Source of the DNA: Maratus speciosus
Taxonomy: Eukaryota; Arthropoda; Arachnida; Araneae; Salticidae
Length of the DNA: 64,000 nucleotides
Reading direction: 5' to 3'
NCBI GenBank assembly: GCA_963932465.1
Contig: OZ010790.1
Location: 352,867,087-352,931,086 of the forward strand
Below, in pieces: positions 35,974 through 47,305 of the stretch. Position 1 is the first letter of the stretch. Every line of letters begins with the position of its first letter. The notes under the pieces are model-generated. The model saw nothing but the letters and a program-made list of their open reading frames with translations. It searched no databases and had not been told where the DNA came from. The position numbers and the translations under genes are program-made.

Positions 35974-36150
35974 TGTATGTTAGAAATCTATTTATCGCCT
36001 GCCAATGCTCAGTGCGAGCATTTTCGTGTAAGTATGATTTCTAAAAAATGTCAACCTACTATTTTGTTGATATGTAATTTTTTCTATTCTAAGAGAATGT
36101 GACACCAAGAGGGTTTATTATTAAAAACGTGTGATACGGTTAACTTTTAT
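35974..36150 (+). repeat. Possible 3' LTR start of the BEL/Pao element
   Basis: TGTATGTTAGAAATC follows the purine-rich AAGGCCTGAGG just after the end of the pol remnants, as LTRs do in this family. No second copy was found upstream, so both the call and its right limit are tentative. Confidence 0.4.
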
Positions 36151-36156
36151 ATTTAA

Positions 36157-36420
36157 CCCTCCGAGCGTCTTGCAAAAGGGTAAAATTGTAATGCTGTTTT
36201 CTTTGCATTTTGTTTTAAATGCTAAGAAAATATGATTCTTACAACATTATAATAAAAACTCAATTACAAATATGAATGTAGTCCTTGAGAGTATTAATCA
36301 TTCTTCAACGTATTTAAAATTCATTAAATCTATAGAATTATATTATCTTAAATATTGCTTGTATTGCTGTGAAACCTGGAGCTTAGTGAACGGAATATTA
36401 CGCCCCAAACACTTAGAGGG
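36157..36420. mobile_element. TTAA MITE, 264 bp
   Basis: It is flanked by TTAA at 36153-36156 and 36421-36424. The left tip CCCTCCGAGCGTCTTG and the right tip, reverse-complemented CCCTCTAAGTGTTTGG, are inverted repeats with a few mismatches. The TTAA duplication points to piggyBac-type mobilisation. No coding capacity. Confidence 0.7.
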
Positions 36421-36424
36421 TTAA

Positions 36425-38596
36425 TATGTTTTTGAGTTATTGACGAGTCCGTGTTTTACTTAATTTACAACCAGCGCTCTATCATGCATGTCCCACAAAA
36501 AATGTGGATTCATTTTTAGAAGCCGCAATTATTATATAACTTTAGAGTACATTCATTATTAAAAAATAACAAGGTTATTTTACGGACCGTTGTTAAATGC
36601 GTAAAATTAAAAGATTTTTACTTTTTAAATATGTTTTTTAATACTAGATAGAAGAAAATTTTGACATAAACATATTATACACCAGCTTTTTTTAAAAAAC
36701 TATTTAACCTATTTACTTCATATTTACTTCATATTTACTTCCTATATTTTTTTCTTTTTGTCATATAAACTTATTTTATAAAGGGATTGCTCTTCGAATG
36801 GAAATATATTCATTTGGTACGGGTCAAAATGATACCTCACCATCCTTCTAGTGTTAAATCTGTAACACTTATCGTTAACTTAAAAAAATTACCTTCAATG
36901 CTAAAAATACTATGTAGAAAAATTCATTTTAACGGAATACGAATCAGCCAACTTCTCTTTATTATTTATATCTTGTACTCACTTCATGAGATTCGTTTTA
37001 TCTTATAACGAAAGAAGATCAACACTTTCTTTTTGCCAGAAGCAATAAACGTACTAGCAATCATCTCTTTACAATTAATTGCATTGCTGTTAACTGTAGC
37101 TCATCTAAAAAACTACTTTCAGTGATATTTCGAAATTCAATATGTGTCAAAGAGTTTTTTATGATTATAGTTTTAGATGGAACGGCAAAAAGAATGAAAA
37201 AAAAAATATAGCTTCTAAGAAAATACAGAGAAAAGAAACCGAATATACGATTCGAAATAGATTTTGAAAGTTCGAAATTATATAAAAGTAGAAAAATCCA
37301 ATATGGACATTTTAACATTTGCGTCTCACGTGTGATATTTTAAATCTATGTGTAAAAGCAATTGGGGCTTTTTACGAATATAAATGTGTTGTTATCTATT
37401 AGTCCAAATTTTCTCTAAAAAATAAAAGTAATTAAATGGCACAAAATTCAAAAACAAATAACTAAAATAATTTTAACTATCTCTTGACGCTTAATGGCAG
37501 TTATTTAATATAAATAACATATGTTATGCTTGAATAACAGACACAGAAAAAAAGAATACAAAATAAAACTATAAAACTATATACATTCACATATATAATT
37601 AGTTTACATAGAAACTTTTGCATTACCTACCATTTACTAGTTTATATTCCTGGATGATAATACGTCTAAAAAGCAAATTTACCAGACGGATTTAAAGGAA
37701 TAAAGAAAGAAAATCAATTCGGATGTACATAAAATTTACGTAGCATGCTTTTACTATACATAAAGAAAAAATTCCACACTTTTAGGTATTGGGTGCATAA
37801 ATATTTCGTCATTAAAACAAGAAATTTTTGTGGATATGTTTTCCAGAAAACTTTTTGTATAACAATCACTACAACTGTAAAAAAAGACAAATGTTTCACT
37901 ATCTAGGAAAATATAATATAATCACGAACGAAAATATATAACAACCTCTTCAGAGTTACCTTAGAAGCGGTATACAAAAATATTCGATGGACTTTGGAAA
38001 ATTGTAGTGAGGAATGAAACAGAATTCCCCTTAATTTACGAAAAGTTCTTTTATCTTTTAAATCAATAATGTTAAAAGTGTTAAAATGTGAAATGTTATT
38101 TTTAAACGAATAAATTTCATTAACTTTATACTAGTACATTTATTTACACTAACGTTAATTTATTACACTTTATTATTTACATTTTATTACATTAAATGAA
38201 TTTTTGTTATTTGTTTTTATAAAATTGTTATCAATAAATCAATTATCTATTTTGTAAAGTTGTTAAGAATGATTTATTAATAGTAAAATTTAAAAAAAGA
38301 TAGTATGCCAAATGTGGACGCAATTCAGTCACCTGCTCAAAGACCTAGCTCGCAGGCATTTGTGTGTTTTGCCATTTTAAAACTTTTTATTTGTGGTCTA
38401 TTTAATGAGAATGAAAAACGGTTTTACATAGTACATTCAAAAAGTCCCACGACTCCCGCTTGTAAAAAAGAAGTCTTTGCGAAACTGGCCGGATGAAAAA
38501 CGAATTACCTTCAGACACGCGTATCAAGTGGTTGCTTTCAATTCTTTGTATTTCAGACTTCTCAACGTTCATTTGCATCATTGTCACCGAAAAAAT
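36425..38596. other. AT-rich sequence with one dispersed repeat copy
   Basis: No genes recognised. Positions 37033-37170 form the second copy of the old repeat also seen at 13480-13640. The rest is AT-rich with short random open frames. Confidence 0.5.
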
Positions 38597-39198
38597 ATGG
38601 AACAATGAAGAAGCATCAAATTTTGGTCTAAATTGGGAAAAACGACCACAGAAGCACATGAAATGAATAAACCTTGGCATGGTGACTATGCTGTGTGCCG
38701 TTCGATAGCATTTGAGTTCTTTTCAAGTTTTCAAGCTGTGATAGATTCGACCAAAGACCATGAGTTATCAAGTCATCTATATTCGAGTCAAAATAAGGGA
38801 AATGCTCAGCATGTGCAAGCGTTGGTGAAATCAAACCGCCGAATAACCTCTTGCATCGGCTTTTGATATGAATGGTGCGTATGAATCCTGATTTGCTGCA
38901 CAGCGGAAATTGGTGCCTCTTGTACGACAACGCACCCGCTCAGAAATCCATATTTGTGCAGTAATTTCTGTTTAGATGGCAGCTTGTGTGCATCAATCAC
39001 TCACCTATTCACAAGATCTGTTTCATTCGGACTAGCTTTTACTTCCCAAGTTAAAATTGCAGATGATGGGATAGCGGTACGAGTCAATACGTGACATCGA
39101 AGCGGCTGTGACACCAGGAGTTCAAGAAGGGGTTTGCGAAGCTGTACACTCGTTCCAAGCATTGGATTGAATTGAAAGGAGATTACGTTGAAGCTTAA
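38597..39198 (+). pseudogene. Mariner transposase relic with central deletion
   Basis: Starting at ATG 38597, and after a stop at codon four, the frame reads RSIKFWSKLGKTTTEAHEM, GDYAVCRSIAFEFFSSFQ and later VQALVKSNRRITSC. This is the HTH_48-type N-terminus of mariner transposases (SETMAR group). The sequence then jumps to MNPDLLHSGNWCLLYDNAPA, which carries the second catalytic Asp, followed by a degenerate tail ending KGDYVEA. The stretch with the first catalytic Asp is missing and several frameshifts are present. I did not find its terminal repeats. Confidence 0.82.
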
Positions 39199-39833
39199 TA
39201 TAAAATGTAATTATGATCTCTGCAATATATGGTCTGTGTGCGATCAGTCTTGGAACTGTTTGAATGCACTGTGTATAATGAATGCACACCTGATAATTAT
39301 TTTTATAATTAAGAAGTTACAATCTTTTTCCCAGTGCATATCAAAAAGTTTTTAAAATTAGATGTGGCAGTTTCGACCAATTTATCATTAAAATTCTATG
39401 ATTATGCATAACTTTTGGGGGAAATTTCCGCAGAATGGCTGGTGGTTACATTTTATGAAACATTTACATGTATGTAAGAATTTGCATGCCTGCCAAGAAA
39501 GAATATTATGTGTTAGATATATCTTTAAATGTCAAAACTACATGCTTCATTTAAACATATTTTTGTCGTAATATCCGTTGAAAGATTTTTTCTATCTTTT
39601 CGATTTGTAAACAGTAAACAAACTAATTTGACAGTAATGTAAATCTACATATATTAACACTGTTATAAATAATTCACAGAAAATTTATTAGATTTTTTTA
39701 AATCTATAATTTTAAATTGCTACAATATATGCATCATATCTCTCAGTATGATTTTTTTCTAACTCTTTTATTTTTTTAAATCGAATTATTTAAACCAAAA
39801 TTTGTATATTAATAATAAATGTCTATATATATA
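39199..39833. other. AT-rich sequence, nothing recognised
   Basis: Sequence between two mariner relics. It ends in a short TA run that forms the left target site of the next element. Confidence 0.45.
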
Positions 39834-39835
39834 TA

Positions 39836-41447
39836 CAGGGTGGTCATAAAAAAAAAACTTTGCCGATATGTGGGACACTAGCAGCCGGTCCGTTCAACCG
39901 ATCGAGATGAAATTTCAGATATAGTTATTCAAAGGTCTCGAGATTATGTGAACAGCAATAAAATGGTGCTCACGGTTACGGTTATAGGCACAGAATCTCG
40001 AAATTTTCGAAAGGCAACGCCTATTTTTTCCGTCAAAAAATGCTCAGCGCATGTGAAAACCTTAAAAAAGGTTGGAACGGTGCGTGTATCACAAGAAACG
40101 AACGCCTTATGCGCTCATAAAAATTGGCTCTACGAACGGCCTAAAAAACATGAATCGGTGCGCACGGAGAAAATTTGCGTATGACAGATGCAATACACCA
40201 ATCACAGAACGCAAGTCGACAGATATTCTACTCGGAAAACGGATAAAAAGTGGTGTGGGAATTTTTTTTCTTCAGTCAGAAGCTCATACATGCCGATGAA
40301 ATGACTCTGACAGCGAAAGTTCGTGGTCCGGTATCGCGTCCGGATGTTCCTCGCGAGAGACCATCAACAACGTACAGACTTTGCAAATGAATTTCTTATC
40401 GGACATGATGGCGATAACGACTGCCTCTTTGCACATTATTGACGGACGAGACACATTTCCCCTTAATTGGTAACGTCAATACCAAAAATTGAATGCACTA
40501 GGCAGTCACGAATCCGCACGCGGCTGTGGAACCAGCATATTTATACGACGCGACGCCAAAGTTACTGTGTGGTGCGGCATTGCAGGCAAAATTGTTTTCT
40601 ACCCTATATTCTTTGAGGAGGCGATGCCAACGAGTTTTGTAACATCCTCTGGGACAGACTCTACAGGTACAAATTTACGTTATACTAGAATAGCTGCAAC
40701 GAAATGCACTAAATGACATCGTTTGGATGCAAGATGTCGCATATCCACATATAAGTCTGTGCACAGGGTCCTGGACCATTTTGGCGGTACCGTGATCTTA
40801 GACCATTTTCCATTTCCGTGACCCCAACCTTACTCCTATGGATTTCTGGTTCTGGAGATATCTGAAATCTAGAGTGTACATGTACAATCCGCAAACTTTG
40901 CCGGATTTGAAAGACTATCAAATGTGAGATATCAAACATCCCTCAATCTATGTTATTTTCGGATGCATTGTCCACAGTTTCCCGCTTGCAATACGTAATT
41001 TTCTGTGATGACAACCATGTAGAAAACGTGTAGTTCAAAAAAAGTTTTCTTTTCTGCGATCTGTGTAGCAATCAGTGATTGGTGTCTTGCCTTTGTCATA
41101 TGCAAATTTCATCCGTGTGCCCCAATCGTGTTTTTTTTGCTCGTTTGCAGAGCTGTTTTTGTGTATGCATAACACGTTCATTTTTTTTATATACACGTAC
41201 CGTTCCAACGCTCTTTAGTGTTTTCGCATGCGCTGAACATTTTGCGACAGGAAAAAATGGACTTTGCCATTCGAAAATTTCGAGTTTCTGTAGCTATAAC
41301 CGTAACCGTGAGCGCCATTTTGTTGCCATTCACATAATCCCGAGCTCATATCTCTGAACAACTATATCTGAAATCTCATCTTGATCGTTTGAACGGATCA
41401 GCCGCTAGAGGTCCATATATTGTCAAAGTTGTTGTATGACCACCCTG
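39836..41447 (+). mobile_element. Mariner-like element with ~180-bp inverted ends
   Basis: Ends CAGGGTGGTCAT and ATGACCACCCTG are flanked by TA (39834-39835 and 41448-41449). The inverted similarity runs roughly 180-200 bp inward, through GAGATGAAATTTCAGATATA on the left and its mirror near 41360. It also includes CACGGTTACGGTTATAG at 39971 against CTATAACCGTAACCGTGAG near 41294. At 1.6 kb it is near full length and holds a decayed transposase. Confidence 0.87.
40330..40930 (+). pseudogene. Mariner-type transposase relic inside 39836-41447
   Basis: Across shifting frames on the plus strand one reads LQMNFLSDMMA, then (T)DETHFPL with the first catalytic Asp (about 40440-40470). AKVTVWCGIAGKIVF, VWMQD near the second Asp (about 40720), and DPNLTPMDFWFWRYLKSRVY (about 40815-40875) follow. 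The order is that of Tc1/mariner transposases of the DUF4817-associated group. Many frameshifts and stops make it non-functional. The N-terminal DNA-binding part is not clearly readable. Confidence 0.78.
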
Positions 41448-41449
41448 TA

Positions 41450-44400
41450 TATAATTTTTAAATACATTTGTGTAAAAAAGAAACAAACGACTATTTTAAA
41501 AAATATATATATTTAAGCGTAGAGTATATTTTTAATTAACCTTATCAAACAATGCAACAAAATAGCATTGATAATTGATAACAAACTTGCACAAAAGATT
41601 TCTTAAGAAACAATTTATAACAATGCAGTGTCTCTCTTATGAGAGTTTTCATAGTAGTATTTAATTTCATTCCTCATTTAAGATATCGAACTTTTTAATT
41701 ATAATATGTTGTGTCAAATAATAATCATAAAATGAAATAATTGACCTTTAAAAAGCCTGTTTAAGATAGAGAATGCAGCGATAAGCAATATATTTTATTG
41801 GAAATATACTCATTCATTCCATCGAAAACACTCACATACACACACACACACAAAAAAAACTTTTCTCGGCTTGAATTCAAAGTAGTTACACATTTAATTC
41901 ATTAAGACTAGTTTTATTTTCAACATAAATTTCAGATGGCATGGCATTAAATAATGGTTGAATTGCCAAATTGTTGTTTGCGATATAAACCAACTCTCTC
42001 AGCCTTTTTAAATTAGTAATTCCCAGAAATGTTATAGAAACTTTCGTTACAATTTATTTACAACCGACATATTGAACGCTATTTAAATAATTCAGTTTCA
42101 AATGCGTAAAAACTATGATTAGTAATCACTTTTACTGTCTTTTAGCATCTTTCAAAATATTACAATTCGGGAAAGGAAAAAAATACATTTTATAAAAATG
42201 AACAAATAATTTTTAGTTGCAATCCATTTTTTATCATTTAAAAACTGGTTTTACCTATTTAATACCATAAAATGCTGCAAATTTCCAAAATTCGAAGTAT
42301 TGTAACTTGCTAACATTTTGTCGTACAGAGATTTCACATTTAATGTTTTATTTGTTAGAAAAGCACATTTCTAGATATAATTTGCAGAATATCAGAAACA
42401 CTATAAAAATTCAAACTTCGTAACTTTAATAAAGTACCTGTTTTCATGTAGAATATTTGTAATATGGTGATGAATAGCATTTAAAATATATTTGCAGTTG
42501 GAACTATACAAAAATAATTGAAAATCAATTGAGTTCTTGAAAAGCAAATGTGTTACTGGTCCTTCGCGTAAAATATTTCACTATGAACAGTCGAAGGAGA
42601 ACATTATATTGTAGCTGACTGCATTAATGATTTACTTGTTGTGAAAATCACTCTAAATGGTGTAAAATGTTCAATTATACATTTTCCATAAACGAAAAAT
42701 GTTTAGGTCTGCGATTCAGCACACATTTTGGATTAAACAAACATGATGGAAAAAGTGAAATAAGTACATCTATTTACTACTTCTTTAAAGATAAAGTAAA
42801 AACATAGGAGATCGTGAGTTTGAGATTTCGATAACGAGAAGAGAATATACCGTTCTGTTCACAGCAATGAACTAGCGCTTTTAAGTTAAGGTTAGGACAG
42901 TTAAGGTTAGGAAGAAACATAAGACTACGGTTTATAATTAACAGCATGGAGGATGGCATTATGGTTCACCGTTACATGGTGGATTCATTCGCGATAATAA
43001 TAATTACTCTGAACTACTCTGATACTACAAATTGACTCCAAATTGCGTGTACCACTTTCTGTTTATTTTAAAGCCTTGATTCTCACTTTTCTCAATAATT
43101 TAAATAATATATTTATATTGAATTCAAATGTTGACAAAGTTTCCTGTTAAATATCAAGTGTCATAAATTCTCATCTACTTCAATTTCCAATCAAAATCTT
43201 AAGTATCCTGGATATTAGGTCCAAATATCCCATATTTTATGAATTTTTAAGACTATAACCTCACAGCCACTTGTACCATTTTATGAAATACCAACTATCC
43301 AAGATCTATTCTCGACCATCAATCTAAAATGAAAACCCTAAAAGAATGAAAGTCCAATAAAACACTTTGTTCAAGATGTGTCGGCTCTTGTAGCTAATTC
43401 TATGAGTAGATCAGTCAGTCACCTGCTATCTTACGTTCCGATCCGAACCACCGGGTTTTCAGGAAATGATCCGGGATTACTGAAGATTCATATTAAAGAT
43501 TTCTGTAGTCTACGCAGATGTTTCTTAAGTTTAAATAAATTACTTTAAGCACAAATTGTGTTTCTTTTTAAGTAATCATTATACAACAACCATAATCCGG
43601 CTCAATATAAGTTTCATATATGTATATGGTTTTGCGATTTTCAAGTATTTTGCAGAAATAATTACAATTATTGTAAAACGTCATGACAAATTCTACAATT
43701 TTATAGCGACTATTTTAAAAAATATATATATATGTAGTAATATTTCATTCAATGTAACAAAATTTATGAATGTACAAATTATTTTTTTAAACAAACACAT
43801 GTTTCTTATTTGAATTGCTCCCGTCTATTTATATATATTGGTCTTTCTCTAGATACACTTCAAGAATTTGTAGATGTACAGTATATATCGAATTTAATTC
43901 TTCTTGCATTTTTACATGAAAAAAAGTATACATTTTTAAAATTACAAATAATGCAGCTTTTTTTCTTGTTCGACAAAAATTTACAGCATAAAAATAAACA
44001 TGTAGGAAAAATAACGGCTTAAAAAACTGCTTTTAAAAGCACATCTTTATTTCTCAAGTGTCCTTAATTTAAAACTTAAATTTTTTTTTCGTGGTTACTC
44101 AGCATATATTTTTCTTTTCAATGCAACATAGCTCTCAAAGTTACTTAAGAATAAAAAATAGTAACTACGTGTTTTTTTTATCATTTTATACTGCTAAAAT
44201 ATCTTTTATTAAAATGTACCTTATGTTTCATGTACAAAGTTAGATTTAAATATAGTTTATAGAGTTTGATAAATAACGCGTTGCTTAGAAAATAATGTAA
44301 ATTATACTTTATTTTTTAAACGCGATATTTACATATAATTTAGTTTTTTTTTTCAAGTTATTTGTATTGATTTATTAAATGCTTTACTTATACTCTATAA

Positions 44401-44472
44401 ATATGAGATGATGAAGTATAAGAGTACAAACTTGTTATCAAATTGCTGGTTTCAAATTATTCATATTTAAAA
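41450..44472. other. AT-rich sequence, nothing recognised
   Basis: About 3 kb with short random open frames. A short CA run lies near 41833-41851. No terminal repeats or domains recognised. Confidence 0.45.
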
Positions 44473-44716
44473 AAGTAATAATAAAGAGTCTAAGAACACT
44501 CTGCAGTTCATACGCTACATAAAAATACCGATGCTATCAACAATAACTTTAATTGAGAGTTTAAATTTTGTGTTAAAGTAAAATTTCAAGTATAAGAAAA
44601 TTAAATCTTACAATAAATGTCGATACTTAAAAACTTTGAAACACAAAAAAAAAAGTCTTAAGAAACAAACTTTACTTACCATTAAGAAACACTTATTAAA
44701 AAATCTTTAAGGATTT

Positions 44717-44747
<31 letters not shown>

Positions 44748-45044
44748 ACTTCAGTTAGAAATTAGAAATTTTTGAATCTGAAACAAAGTAATAATAAATA
44801 GTCTCAGAACACTCTATAGTTCTGAGACTAGTAAACTCTTTGTCTACATTAAAACACCGATACTATGAACTCTAGCTTTAATTGAGAGTTTAAATTTTGT
44901 ATTAAAGGAAAATTTTAAGAATATGTAATTAAATATGACAATAAATGTTTATACTTAAAAACTTTAAAATATAAAATAAAGTCTTAAGAAACAAACTTTA
45001 CTTACCATTAAGAAACACTTATTAAAAAATCTTTAAGGATTTTT

Positions 45045-45088
<44 letters not shown>

Positions 45089-45122
45089 CTTCAGTTAGAA
45101 ACTAGAAATTTTTGAATCTGAA
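44473..45122. repeat. Tandem duplication of a ~310-340-bp unit
   Basis: Unit 1 (44473-44784) and unit 2 (44785-45122) start with AAAGTAATAATAAA and share GAGAGTTTAAATTTTGTGTT (or GTATT), a perfect stretch over GTCTTAAGAAACAAACTTTA and beyond, then a TA microsatellite, then AACTTCAGTTAGAAA. Unit 2 differs by a longer TA run and by an insertion CTGAGACTAGTAAACTCTTT that makes a small hairpin with TAGTCTCAGAA. Confidence 0.93.
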
Positions 45123-45869
45123 ATTCTTATTTTTGAAGAATGACTTTATACCGCTGAATAAGACGATTTAATTTTGAAAGAATTTTATTAATAGAATTTA
45201 CTTTTTAAAATACATTTATTTAAACTTGCATAAATTTCATGCATAAGCATAATTTTAATATATATTCCGAAGACTGTATCTACAAATGCATATTATATCA
45301 ACATTTTTTATACATATTTTCTGACATTCATGCTTTCATTTTGATAACGGCATAGCCTAAAATATTTCCAACGAAATAAAGGCACCGTAACTGGATACGA
45401 AACAAAAATATTTAAAAAGTCTATATACACATACATATTTACAAGGAGTAACTCACTCCCTGTTCCACCTGGGCAGGAGAAAGAGATGAATGTGTAAAAA
45501 AGAGGGATAAAAGTTTCCCGCCGAAATAAAGCCACTGCCAATATTTGTATTTATTGGTAACTACCGACATTCGAGCTGCTGACTTTCAACATGTTTATTA
45601 CGTAAGGCAGTTGTCAAATACACCGGTTTCCAAAAATTAAGGAAGAATCATTAAAAAAACTATAACTCGTTCGAAATGACACCTATCGGTATGAAATTTG
45701 CATATGTTGTTAACTAAAAGATGCTGAATAAAATTACAAAATGAAAATTAGTGGCACTGCAATCGGATTGTGTCGTCTGTGACGAGCATAAAAATGCACG
45801 CTGGAGAGTATGGCTGCAGGTGTCGCCGTGATTATGAGATAAGAAAATTGAGATTGCCAATTCATTAGT
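45123..45869. other. Sequence before the Tc1 relic
   Basis: AT-rich. From about 45610 (CCGGTTTCCAAAAATTAAGG) to 45869 it becomes less AT-rich and may be the 5' end of the Tc1-like element. No partner end was found. Confidence 0.4.
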
Positions 45870-46770
45870 ATGACCTCGAGGTATCATTTTCCAGCAGAAC
45901 TACGATATACAGATATTGAGAGATTGGAGGCAGGTCAAAGTCAGGCAGATGTGGACAGATGGCTAAATGTGAGTCCTTCTGCTGTTCATAGGCTTTGGCA
46001 ATGATTTCAGACCTCTGTTTTGGACTCCAGAAGGATCAGTTATGGACGGGCAAGAGCTAAGACAAGCACCAATGACCGATTTTTGCGATTATGTGCACGA
46101 ATAAATAGAATACCAACCCCCTCTTGTCTTAGAGCCTCCCTTTCTGCAGCCACTGGAAGGTTGGTATCAACGTCTACTGTTGGTAGAAGGCTTCATTAAG
46201 ATAATATTTACGCGAGGCGATCTACCATTTGTGTCTCTCACCTCACTCCACGGGAGGGAACGTTTAAGGTGGGCACGACAACATGTCCACTGGAGGGCTG
46301 ATGAATGGAGAATGTTCTGAGTCCCGGTTTATCCTCCAAAGATAGTAGGCGTTGTTTGACTTGGAGAGAACAGGGAACACGCTATTATTCATTAAACATT
46401 CGTGAAAGATATTCATACGGAGCAGGCAGTGTCTGTGTTTGAGATGGTACCTCTTTGAACGGACGTACAGGCCTCGATGACTTTCCACGTGGAACTGTCA
46501 ATGATCGCGGATATTAGAAATGGCATTATTGATGCTTATGTGCGACCTTATGACAGCATAATAGGTAATAATTTCATGGTACAGGATGACAATGATAGAC
46601 CTCACAGGGCTCGCATCGTGGAAGATTATCTTCAGCACCAAACAATTCAGCACATGAAATGGCATGCTTATAACCAGACTTGAATCCTATCGAGCATGTT
46701 TGGGATGCTTTAAAATATGTGTGCTGCTCTAACTATCACTCCTCAGTGTCTTTCCACGCTTCAAGAAGGC
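45870..46770 (+). pseudogene. Tc1-like transposase relic
   Basis: The ATG at 45870 opens RLEAGQSQADVDRWLNVSPS, the paired-like HTH of Tc1 transposases. SYGRARAKTSTNDRFLRLCA, RASLSAATGRLVSTSTVGRR, and RERLRWARQHVHWRADEW follow, after which the first catalytic region is scrambled. Later come FMVQDDNDRPHRARIVEDYL with the second Asp region (about 46575-46630) and NPIEHVWDALK (about 46685-46715) with the Glu. At least five stops or frameshifts occur. The 3' inverted repeat is not visible, so the element looks 3'-truncated. Confidence 0.85.
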
Positions 46771-46912
46771 TATAACAAGATGACAAACATGCAGGTATAT
46801 TTGTATAGACATGACTTTTTTTATATAATTTTCTCGAAATAATAATATAATTTTCTCGAAATATTTTTCATTGATAATTAGTATAAATAATATTTAAATT
46901 TATATTTATTAA

Positions 46913-46990
46913 CCATTACACGTTATCTCGGGCAGCATCTATCGGGGTTAGCATTCTCAGACAGATGCTGTCCGAGCCGATGTGTAAAGC
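46913..46990. mobile_element. 78-bp palindromic TTAA mini-element
   Basis: It is flanked by TTAA at 46909-46912 and 46991-46994. The arms TTACACGTTATCTCGGGCAG and, reverse-complemented from the right, TTACACATCGGCTCGGACAG pair across most of the unit, each followed by CATCT. It is an unusually small TTAA MITE-like palindrome. Confidence 0.7.
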
Positions 46991-47169
46991 TTAATAATAA
47001 ATTAATATTCAATGTGTGATTAAGAATATATAAACAGAAATTAGCTAAATATAACTATAATAAATATAACATTATTCAAAAATGTGTATCAGTATAAAAG
47101 TAATAGAAATAATGATAGAGCGTGTTTATTTATTGTTAAATATTGAATAAATACCAATAAAAGAACGAA

Positions 47170-47305
47170 TGATCCTTTGCATTTTCTTTTCTTGTACAAG
47201 CAGCCCGTTTCCTCAAATCCTTTCACCCGACCTTTGATTGCGTCACAATGAGGTGCTTCTTTGAAATCTTCAATCAGGAAATGTCCATGAACAACGGTTA
47301 GCAAT
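47170..47305 (-). pseudogene. Transposase N-terminal HTH fragment
   Basis: The minus strand reads EDFKEAPHCDAIKGRVKGFE and then ETGCLYKKRK. This resembles the second half of DUF4817-type mariner HTH domains (AP...I..WVK.FEETGS...KK). Nothing downstream extends the similarity, so this is a short orphan fragment. Confidence 0.5.

Larger units (their letters stand above)
28614..36100 (+). mobile_element. BEL/Pao LTR retrotransposon, degenerate
   Basis: In order on the plus strand it holds gag, zinc knuckle, aspartic protease, reverse transcriptase, RNase H-like region, integrase and a C-terminal DUF5641-like domain: the BEL/Pao order. The polyprotein is cut into more than ten pieces by stops and frameshifts. 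A ~2.1-kb insertion splits the protease-RT linker (about 30195-32300). A purine tract AAGGCCTGAGG before TGTATGTTAGAAATC (35974) is a plausible polypurine tract and 3' LTR start. I could not find a matching 5' LTR, so the outer limits are uncertain. Confidence 0.85.

Noticed and set aside
42880..42912. AAGGTTAGG words recalling the arthropod telomere repeat TTAGG
   Set aside because: Only two imperfect copies separated by other sequence; no array.
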